NCBI GenBank assembly: GCA_020348185.1
Contig: CP070743.1
Location: 2,261,156 to 2,277,711, forward strand
DNA length: 16,556 nucleotides
DNA from: Nitrospirota bacterium
Lineage (GTDB): Bacteria; Nitrospirota; Nitrospiria; Nitrospirales; UBA8639
Direction of reading: 5' to 3'
The position numbers and the translations under genes are program-made. Positions 7,673 through 13,568 of this stretch are shown here, piece after piece; within the stretch, counting starts at the first letter, position 1, and every line of letters starts with the position of its first letter. The notes under the pieces were generated by a model, which ran no database searches, was not told the origin of the DNA, and saw only the letters and a program-made list of their open reading frames with translations.

Positions 7673-8575
7673 ATGCGTTCACTCATTCTGACTCTCACGA
7701 TTATTCTACTGATTGGTGGTTTCCCTGGATTTGGTCTCTCCAAAGAGGCGAATCCCGAAAATATCTGGCCCCAGGCTCCGACTATTCATATTCAGGTTGA
7801 GGCCAAAACCTGGAAAACCAGAGGGCGTTTGTACTGGGATGTGGAAGGCTCCATGATCAAAAAATTGGCCGCCACGGGATTTAAAGTCATTCGAAATCAG
7901 GAAAGCCCGCATCAATTAACTCTCAAAGTTCTCTATAAGGAGGAGAGGGGAGAACAATATGATATTAATTCCTTCGGGACCGTCATTCTTGGGACATTTC
8001 TGTTGGAAAATCCTCCAAGTGGTGAATCATGGGAACTGAATATCTCGGAATCTTCCATCAATTCAATTTCAGGGACGCCTCCCTATCTTGATGCGCTCGA
8101 TAAGTTTCAAACCAATCCGTATTATTTTTTTGTTGGAGAGATTCTTCGCGGAAATGTAGAGAAGGGGTTGGATCCAAGGGGTGGGTTGATTTATGCTCTT
8201 GAACTCGTTCTCTCGAAGGGAAATGCGGATGGCTGGAGATCAGGTACGATTGGTCGAGATGCTGGGTCGCATCTGCATACCATGGACTCGGATAGGGTGT
8301 TCTATAAAAACCGGGCTATCCGTCGGGCCATAGATGATTGTGTGGAAGCCAGTGATCGTCGCATTGTCCCGGTTCTCTCCCAACTTCTTGCTCATCCAGA
8401 TTCGGCAGTGCGGATTCGGACCATAGAAGCCATGGGCAGCTTTGGAGTGGAAGAATCTCGTTCCCGCCTCTTACAAATGGCTCAAAGTGATCCGGATACT
8501 CAAGTTCGTGAAACGGCTAAAACCGTTGAACAAAGGATAGGCTCGGTCACCCAGTCTCAACGTCCAAAGCCTTGA
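7673..8575 (+). CDS. Exported protein with C-terminal HEAT-like repeats, function unknown
   Basis: A 300-residue protein. The start is an uncleaved-looking hydrophobic signal sequence, MRSLILTLTIILLIGGFPGFG, with a likely cleavage site near residue 22-25, so export across the inner membrane is inferred. Residues ~30-210 show no family I recognise; they include IHIQVEAKTWKTRGRLYW, HQLTLKVLYKEE and a tyrosine/phenylalanine-rich stretch around NPYYFFVGEILRG. Residues ~225-290 form two helical HEAT-type repeats (VLSQLLAHPDSAVRIRTIEAMGSFG and RLLQMAQSDPDTQVRETAKTVEQ), which in other proteins serve as protein-binding scaffolds. A TTG two codons upstream (7667) is a possible alternative start, and no strong ribosome binding site decides between them. 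It stands 231 bases after the RidA gene and 171 before the TIG gene, so it may be its own transcription unit. Confidence 0.8.
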   Translation: MRSLILTLTIILLIGGFPGFGLSKEANPENIWPQAPTIHIQVEAKTWKTRGRLYWDVEGSMIKKLAATGFKVIRNQESPHQLTLKVLYKEERGEQYDINSFGTVILGTFLLENPPSGESWELNISESSINSISGTPPYLDALDKFQTNPYYFFVGEILRGNVEKGLDPRGGLIYALELVLSKGNADGWRSGTIGRDAGSHLHTMDSDRVFYKNRAIRRAIDDCVEASDRRIVPVLSQLLAHPDSAVRIRTIEAMGSFGVEESRSRLLQMAQSDPDTQVRETAKTVEQRIGSVTQSQRPKP

Positions 8576-8580
8576 AACCT

Positions 8581-8723
8581 TAATTTGACTCCCTGAAAGA
8601 TGGCTTGATATATTTCTTTTAGTCAAATTTGTGAGTGAAATTGGCCCACCACAAGGTTTAAATCTCCAGAAATAGGTTGTACTTCCCGTTGTTTTCTTAT
8701 TCGAAGTTGTAGGAGTCAAATTA
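8581..8723. repeat. 12-base inverted repeat bounding a 143-base spacer
   Basis: TAATTTGACTCC at 8581-8592 and its perfect reverse complement GGAGTCAAATTA at 8712-8723 bound almost all of the gap between the HEAT and TIG genes. A third, inner copy AGTCAAATT at 8621-8629 can pair with 8582-8590 to form a nine-base stem with a 30-base loop. No gene is seen inside. It could be a tiny non-autonomous element with terminal inverted repeats, or operator half-sites; no target duplication is obvious. Confidence 0.45.
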
Positions 8724-8746
8724 CGAACATTTTTTAGGAATGTGTC

Positions 8747-10402
8747 ATGATGAAGATCAAATTGTTCCCTAGTCTTTTTGCCATAGCTCTAATGACTTAC
8801 ATCACTTCTTCCGTGTATGCCGAGCTTCTTCCCGAGGCTGGGCCTCCCGGCACGACCGTGACCATTAGTGGTCAGGACTTTGGCCCATTCCAATCAACAC
8901 AGGTGAATGGGGTTGAGTTCAATGGTGTTCCAGCGCTTATACAACTATGGGAGCCCGATTTCATCATGGTGAAAGTCCCGCTAAAAGCCACATCGGGTCC
9001 GGTCCGGGTGACCAATGGACAAACGCCGATGTCGGCTGGTGAGTTTACGATACAACAAGTTCAGATCACCCGACTCGACCCACCTGAAGCTGAGGCAGGC
9101 TCTCCTCTTGTTATTCATGGGAAACATTTTGGCAGTACAGCGGGGTCACGTGATCCCAACACGATGTTTGGAGTCAATCAAGTTTTGATCAATGGCATTC
9201 GGGCGGAGATCCGAAAATGGCGTCCTGAAAAATTAGAGGTCTTCGTTCCAGCCAATGCCACGACTGGTAACGTGGAAGTTCGATTAGCGTCATCGGATCC
9301 TCTTCCCGATGGCTCCTGTTGCGCACCGGTAAGTTATGTCGTGAGCAATGCCATGCCCTTAACGGTCATTCCACCAGTAGCTGTTCAGCCAACTAAAGGA
9401 CCGAAAGGCAGTAAAATTGTGCTTTCGGGACAGGATTTTGGGGAACAGAAACCGACTGACGCTGCTGTGACCATTGGCGGCAGCTTGGCTACCATGGCTC
9501 AATGGTCCAATCGGACTATCGTGGTGCATGTTCCGTTTAATGCAAAAACGGGTGATGTGGTTCTTCATCGAAACGGAGAAAAACGCACAGTTGCTCATTT
9601 TGAGGTTCTAAGCAGTCAAATTGAGCATATCGCTCCATTACGCGGACCTATTGGAACCCTGGTGACTATAAAGGGCAAAAATTTTGGAGTATTTTCAGAA
9701 GGTGGAAGCTCTGCATACGCCTTTGATTTTAATGTCGGGTCCAATGGTGTGGAAATTGGCGGTGTGCCGGCCGTCATTCATCGGTGGCTTGATAATCAAA
9801 TCGATTTTTGGATTCCCTTTAGTGCCAAAAACGGACCTATTGTCGTAAAACGTGGAGCAACGGTTCCTAATTCCGATGGAACCTGTTGCGCAAAACGAGA
9901 AGTGTTAAAAATTCAAGCTGACACATTTAGGGTTGAAGTGCCACGGGTAGAGTCGTACTCTCCGCATGAAGCTGGCTTGGACGAAATCGTCACGATCAAA
10001 GGATCCGGATTTGGAGAATTTTTGAAAATATCCGAGGCAACGAGATTAAGTTTACACCGGGAGGGCCATGATTGGAAAAACTATGAGCTTGGCTCTGATG
10101 TCTCAAGAACTGAGGTTCTCCTGAATGGGATTGCTTCGCTTGTTGTTTCTTGGACAGATACGGAAATACGAGTCAGAGTTCCGAGGCGGCCGGTCTTTGG
10201 AATTGGAAATCCGGAAGGTTTTGACCCGGATCTCACCAAGGGCCAACTTGTGGTCAAGCGGGGGTCATGGGATATGTTGGAAAATGGGGAGTGTTGTACT
10301 CCCAAAAAATATGTGACGGCCGTTGGTGGACCTTTTACCATTCTTAAACGAGGTCTGCCGGATCCAGATTACTACAACATACCGAACCCACGCCGGGATT
10401 AA
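8747..10402 (+). CDS. Exported protein with five IPT/TIG domains and three vicinal-cysteine loops
   Basis: A 551-residue protein with a signal peptide (LFPSLFAIALMTYITSSVYA, cleavage expected near residue 25) and then only immunoglobulin-like IPT/TIG repeats. Each repeat opens with a P..G..G..V.I.G..FG signature: GQDFGPF, GKHFGST, GQDFGEQ, GKNFGVF, GSGFGEF, at roughly residues 26-105, 106-205, 206-288, 290-395 and 397-540. Repeats 2, 4 and 5 are longer and each carries the same loop, DGSCCAP, DGTCCAK and NGECCTP, with cysteine pairs at 191-192, 380-381 and 516-517; these are the only cysteines. An AGGA seven bases before the ATG fits as ribosome binding site. TIG domains elsewhere bind partners or sugars in extracellular and regulatory proteins. 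The YCF48-like gene follows after eight bases, implying a shared transcript and possibly a shared complex. Function unknown. Confidence 0.88.
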   Translation: MMKIKLFPSLFAIALMTYITSSVYAELLPEAGPPGTTVTISGQDFGPFQSTQVNGVEFNGVPALIQLWEPDFIMVKVPLKATSGPVRVTNGQTPMSAGEFTIQQVQITRLDPPEAEAGSPLVIHGKHFGSTAGSRDPNTMFGVNQVLINGIRAEIRKWRPEKLEVFVPANATTGNVEVRLASSDPLPDGSCCAPVSYVVSNAMPLTVIPPVAVQPTKGPKGSKIVLSGQDFGEQKPTDAAVTIGGSLATMAQWSNRTIVVHVPFNAKTGDVVLHRNGEKRTVAHFEVLSSQIEHIAPLRGPIGTLVTIKGKNFGVFSEGGSSAYAFDFNVGSNGVEIGGVPAVIHRWLDNQIDFWIPFSAKNGPIVVKRGATVPNSDGTCCAKREVLKIQADTFRVEVPRVESYSPHEAGLDEIVTIKGSGFGEFLKISEATRLSLHREGHDWKNYELGSDVSRTEVLLNGIASLVVSWTDTEIRVRVPRRPVFGIGNPEGFDPDLTKGQLVVKRGSWDMLENGECCTPKKYVTAVGGPFTILKRGLPDPDYYNIPNPRRD

Positions 10403-10410
10403 GGAAAGTC

Positions 10411-11400
10411 ATGCCTTCTTTTTTCCAACATTGTAAATCAACGACACTCGGCATTGGGGTTGTTCTTTTATCTTCAATAATGGGGGTAGTCACGGCACCA
10501 GCCGCTGATTTAACCATTCCTACCCATGTCCAGGATAGTGGAACCAAAGTGACCCTATTAGACATTCACTTTCAAGATGGAAATAATGGATGGGCCGTTG
10601 GTGCGGCTGGAACAATGCTACAAACCATGGATGGCGGGAAACAATGGTCTTCTCTTCCGCGTCGCACCAATGTCTTGCTCACGGCCTTAACCTTTGTTGA
10701 TGACCGACATGGCTGGGTCGTTGGTCAAAATGGAATGATCCTCCATTCGTTGGACGGCGGAAAGAAATGGAAACCGCAGATTAGCGGGACCAATTCGACT
10801 CTTTATGGGGTATTCTTTTTGACCCCTTCTGTAGGTTGGATCGTTGGTTCTCGTGGGATGATTCTTCAGACCCAGGATGGGGGCCAAAATTGGGATGATC
10901 AGACAAGTTTGGTGACAGCCGATCTTTTTGGTATTCAATTTTTGAATGAGAAGGTTGGTTGGGTGGTTGGAGCTCTGGGAGTCATTCTCGCAACGACGGA
11001 TGGAGGAAAAAATTGGGCAAAACAGGAGACGAACAGTCCGGCGACGTTTTTTGACCTTTCATTTTCCGATTCATCTGTTGGCTGGGTTGTGGGAACCCAA
11101 GGGTCAATATTTCAAACCCTCAACGGGGGGAAAACCTGGGCAGATCGAACCCTTCCTTGTGGCGCCCCCTGTATCAAACCCCCGGACTTAGTTAAAATCC
11201 ATTTCCCCGATAACCTAAGGGGTTGGATCGCCGGAGAGCGAGGGGTCATTCTCGTAACGCAAGATGCGGGATTTACCTGGGTTGAATCCGATCCCATTAC
11301 CGATGTCTCCCTGTATGGACTTTCCTTCCCCGACCCCACGAATGGCTGGGTGGTCGGCGAGCACGGCACGATTGTTAAGCTGACCTCGCCCAGCCCGTAA
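10411..11400 (+). CDS. Exported YCF48-like beta-propeller protein
   Basis: A 329-residue protein with a signal sequence (LGIGVVLLSSIMGVVTAPAA, cleavage near residue 32) followed by seven tandem copies of the YCF48/BNR-like repeat GWxVGxxGxIlxTxDGGxxW, for example NGWAVGAAGTMLQTMDGG and GWVVGQNGMILHSLDGG; the last copy lacks the DGG-W end, as expected when a propeller is closed by its termini. Seven blades match plant HCF136/cyanobacterial YCF48, which help assemble photosystem II; in non-photosynthetic bacteria the family is widespread and uncharacterised, so a role as scaffold or assembly factor outside the cytoplasm is inference. A CGAPC motif lies between repeats 5 and 6. The ribosome binding site AAGGA overlaps the stop codon of the TIG gene, which supports co-transcription and coupled translation. 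A stem-loop with a U-run follows. Confidence 0.88.
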   Translation: MPSFFQHCKSTTLGIGVVLLSSIMGVVTAPAADLTIPTHVQDSGTKVTLLDIHFQDGNNGWAVGAAGTMLQTMDGGKQWSSLPRRTNVLLTALTFVDDRHGWVVGQNGMILHSLDGGKKWKPQISGTNSTLYGVFFLTPSVGWIVGSRGMILQTQDGGQNWDDQTSLVTADLFGIQFLNEKVGWVVGALGVILATTDGGKNWAKQETNSPATFFDLSFSDSSVGWVVGTQGSIFQTLNGGKTWADRTLPCGAPCIKPPDLVKIHFPDNLRGWIAGERGVILVTQDAGFTWVESDPITDVSLYGLSFPDPTNGWVVGEHGTIVKLTSPSP

Positions 11401-11407
11401 GGGCTCG

Positions 11408-11436
11408 GATCTCAGATCTCAAACTTCAAATCTCAG
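11408..11436. repeat. TCTCAAATCTCAG-type intergenic repeat downstream of the YCF48-like gene
   Basis: TCAGATCTCAAA (11412-11423) and CAAATCTCAG (11427-11436) both recur exactly in the palindrome on the other side of rsmE (12285-12296 and 12293-12302). Further relaxed copies of the CTCA..CTCAAA theme run on to about 11466. Confidence 0.5.
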
Positions 11437-11472
11437 AGTGAAGTGCATCTCAGAACTCAAATTTCATATTCG

Positions 11473-11497
11473 AGGAATAGAGAGTTATTCCTTTTTT
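11473..11497 (+). terminator. Intrinsic terminator of the TIG/YCF48-like unit
   Basis: AGGAATA (11473-11479) pairs with TATTCCT (11486-11492) around a six-base loop, and the right arm runs into six T (11492-11497). It lies 73 bases after the YCF48-like stop and points toward the convergent rsmE gene. The stem is A/T-rich and short, so efficiency may be modest. Confidence 0.55.
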
Positions 11498-11514
11498 AAC
11501 CCGAAACCCGAAAC
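11498..11514. repeat. Intergenic 17-mer AACCCGAAACCCGAAAC, copy 2
   Basis: Identical over 17 bases to 1810-1826. It directly follows the T-run of the terminator and lies 13 bases from the 3' end of the minus-strand rsmE gene. Confidence 0.6.
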
Positions 11515-11526
11515 GTTATTATTCTG

Positions 11527-12267
11527 CTATCCTAAATGCCCCAATCGGGCTTGTAGTATTGTCAGGGCCGCTATTGTTGCTGTCTCGGCACGCAATATTC
11601 TCGCCCCCAGTGAAACCTTCTGACATCCTTTTTTTTCTGCTTCGGTTAATTCGGGTCCGGTCCATCCTCCTTCCGGACCAACAAGAAGCGTAAGGCAACC
11701 TTCCCATTGAGTGGGGAGTGGGATTGAATGGAGTGATGTCTGCGGGTCGCGCTCAACAAGGATGAGAGAATATTCCTTGGGGCACATTGCGCCACAAAAT
11801 TCCCCAAATGATTGAACTGCACCAACCGTTGGAACCTCCCACCGTTCTGACTGTTGTGCGGCCTCCAAAGCTATTCTTTGCCATCGTTCCTGATGGCGTT
11901 TGGCTGGTGCCGAACTAAGACGTGGTATCACTCGTTCGGACAATAAGGGGACGATGCAGGTCACTCCCAATTCTGTGCCTTTTTGAACGACGGAGGTCAT
12001 TTTCTCGCCTTTCAATATCGATTGACCCAGAATAATTGGTGGCACCTCCGGACCCGGTCCGCACTGAGTGTCTTGAATTTCCGCGACCAGCTCCCCTTTC
12101 TCGATCTGTCGCACAGTAGCCCTGTGTCGACGCCGTTGCTCATCTCCCAGGACTATGGTTTGACCTGGCTGAACACGCAAACTTTTAGAAAGATGGAGAG
12201 AAAGCGGAGGTGACAGGGAAACGACGGATCCCTGAATGTCAGTCGAACTTATAAAAAAAATAGGCAT
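11527..12267 (-). CDS. rsmE: 16S rRNA (uracil-1498-N3)-methyltransferase RsmE
   Basis: A 246-residue SPOUT-class methyltransferase that methylates N3 of U1498 in 16S rRNA using S-adenosylmethionine. An N-terminal PUA-like part (residues 1-70) precedes the knotted catalytic domain. Landmarks: KGEKMTSVVQKGTELGV (residues 87-102), RWQRIALEAAQQSER (128-142), LLVGPEGGWTGPEL (194-207) and SLGARILRAETA (219-230), the latter two forming the cofactor-binding trefoil knot. The ATG was taken from the usual short N-terminus; no strong ribosome binding site is seen. It follows dnaJ with a 91-base spacer that holds a long imperfect palindrome. A prmA gene, which often sits between dnaJ and rsmE in other genomes, is missing. 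Confidence 0.96.
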   Translation of the reverse strand: MPIFFISSTDIQGSVVSLSPPLSLHLSKSLRVQPGQTIVLGDEQRRRHRATVRQIEKGELVAEIQDTQCGPGPEVPPIILGQSILKGEKMTSVVQKGTELGVTCIVPLLSERVIPRLSSAPAKRHQERWQRIALEAAQQSERWEVPTVGAVQSFGEFCGAMCPKEYSLILVERDPQTSLHSIPLPTQWEGCLTLLVGPEGGWTGPELTEAEKKGCQKVSLGARILRAETATIAALTILQARLGHLG

Positions 12268-12284
12268 GGGGTCGATTTCAAATT

Positions 12285-12346
12285 TCAGATCTCAAATCTC
12301 AGTTTTGAGATATTTGGATTTTTGAGATATGAGATTTGAAATCTGA
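12285..12346. repeat. Imperfect palindrome between dnaJ and rsmE
   Basis: The left arm 12285-12301 (TCAGATCTCAAATCTCA) and right arm 12330-12346 pair at 16 of 17 positions; the 28-base loop and arm edge contain the direct repeat TTTTGAGATAT at 12303-12313 and 12320-12330. In the minus-strand transcript this would be a strong but A/U-rich stem-loop between the dnaJ stop and the rsmE start, and could stabilise the upstream mRNA or reduce read-through. Related sequence lies on the far side of rsmE at 11408-11436. Confidence 0.65.
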
Positions 12347-12358
12347 GATGCGCTTCGC

Positions 12359-13486
12359 TCAGTCGAAGAGATTTTTGACTTTATCAAATATCCCCTCGCC
12401 CTGGCCGTCTGGTGACATGCCACCTTCGTTGGCGAAAGCGGTGAGGAGTTCTTTTTGGCGAGGGGTGAGTTTGGTCGGTAGTTGAATATTGATGCGAACG
12501 AGCTGATCGCCAGGCTGTTTGCGTTTAATATCAGGCGCTCCCAACCCCTTTAACCGAAGAATCTTGTCATGTTGGGTTCCTTCAGGAATTTTTACCACTG
12601 TGGTTCCCTTGAGAGTGGGAACTTCAACTTTTCCGCCCAGAATTGCCGCCACAAAGGGTAGCTTGAGATCGTAAAGAATATCATTGCCTTTTCGAATAAA
12701 ATGCGAATGCGGCTTTACCGTAATGGCGACATACAAATCCCCGGGAGGACCACCATTACTGCCATGCTCTCCTTCATGGGATAAACGCAACCGCATTCCG
12801 GTTTCGACTCCTCCGGGTATGGTGACGGAAAGTGTGCGCTCTTTATAGACTCTTCGTTGTCCACGACAGGTTGTGCAGGGTTCAGAGATGATTTGACCTG
12901 CCCCCTGACATTGGCCGCAGGGACGGTTGATGGTAAAAAACCCTTGCTGAAGGCGAACATTCCCGATCCCACGACAGGATGGACAGGTTTTGACCCCTTT
13001 CTCTGAGCGGGCACCGCTGCCCTGGCAGGGTTCACAAATTTCCCACCTGGGAACCTTCAGTTTCGCTTCTTTGCCAGTGATGGCTTCTTCGAACGCGAGT
13101 TCTAAGTTATATTGTAAATCAGAGCCGGCTTCTGCCCGAGATCGGCCTCGTCCACCACCGAAGAAGTCTTCAAAAATATCCCCGAAGATATCCCCAAACC
13201 CTCGACCAAAATCAAATCCCTCCTGTCCGCCAAAACCTTGCCCGGCTCCCGCATGGCCGAACATATCGTATTTTTTTCTCCTATCGGGATCGCTGAGGAC
13301 TTCGTAAGCTTCGCCGGCTTCCTTGAATTTTTCTTCAGCAGATTTCTTCTTGCCTGAATCAGCATGCAGATCAGGATGATGCTGGCGGGCCAGTTTCCGG
13401 AAGGCTTTTTTGATGTCATCGTCTGAGGCGTTTCGATCTACCCCAAGGACCTCATAGTAATCACGTTTTTCAGTGTGCGCCATCAT
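12359..13486 (-). CDS. dnaJ: Chaperone protein DnaJ (type I Hsp40)
   Basis: A 375-residue cytosolic co-chaperone that delivers unfolded clients to DnaK and stimulates its ATPase. The J domain (residues ~8-76) has the essential HPD at 37-39. A Gly/Phe-rich linker (~78-113) follows, then the zinc-finger region with four CxxCxG motifs: CEPCQGSG (151), CPSCRGIG (168), CGQCQGAG (190) and CTTCRGQR (204), the last with R in place of the usual final G. Two C-terminal beta domains complete the protein. Two consecutive ATGs (13486, 13483) are possible starts. Neither has a purine-rich ribosome binding site, but the first overlaps the stop of a 19-codon frame in an ATGA arrangement, so its translation is probably coupled. 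It is part of the coaX/grpE/dnaK/dnaJ/rsmE minus-strand cluster. Confidence 0.98.
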   Translation of the reverse strand: MMAHTEKRDYYEVLGVDRNASDDDIKKAFRKLARQHHPDLHADSGKKKSAEEKFKEAGEAYEVLSDPDRRKKYDMFGHAGAGQGFGGQEGFDFGRGFGDIFGDIFEDFFGGGRGRSRAEAGSDLQYNLELAFEEAITGKEAKLKVPRWEICEPCQGSGARSEKGVKTCPSCRGIGNVRLQQGFFTINRPCGQCQGAGQIISEPCTTCRGQRRVYKERTLSVTIPGGVETGMRLRLSHEGEHGSNGGPPGDLYVAITVKPHSHFIRKGNDILYDLKLPFVAAILGGKVEVPTLKGTTVVKIPEGTQHDKILRLKGLGAPDIKRKQPGDQLVRINIQLPTKLTPRQKELLTAFANEGGMSPDGQGEGIFDKVKNLFD

Positions 13487-13542
13487 TTATGCCAAAAAAT
13501 ATTGAGCACATTAATAAAATCCTCTGTAACGCTGCGAGCCAT
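13483..13542 (-). CDS. Putative 19-residue leader/coupling peptide between dnaK and dnaJ
   Basis: The minus strand holds an open frame ATG(13542) to TGA(13485-13483) encoding MARSVTEDFINVLNIFWHK. AGGAG at 13554-13550 stands seven bases before the ATG, one of the best ribosome binding sites in the window. The TGA overlaps the first dnaJ ATG as ATGA, a typical coupling arrangement, and dnaJ itself lacks a binding site. The frame fits exactly into the 82-base dnaK-dnaJ gap. I recognise no family in the peptide. The likely role is to bring ribosomes to the dnaJ start, with the peptide perhaps of no importance itself. Expression is unproven; chance is possible for so short a frame, but the placement speaks against it. 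Confidence 0.55.
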   Translation of the reverse strand: MARSVTEDFINVLNIFWHK

Positions 13543-13568
13543 GGTCTCTCTCCTCTGTGTGACGGAAC

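Noticed and set aside
11401..11470. CRISPR-like array from repeated CTCAAA motifs
   Set aside because: Units are short, irregular and without constant-length spacers, and no cas genes are present.
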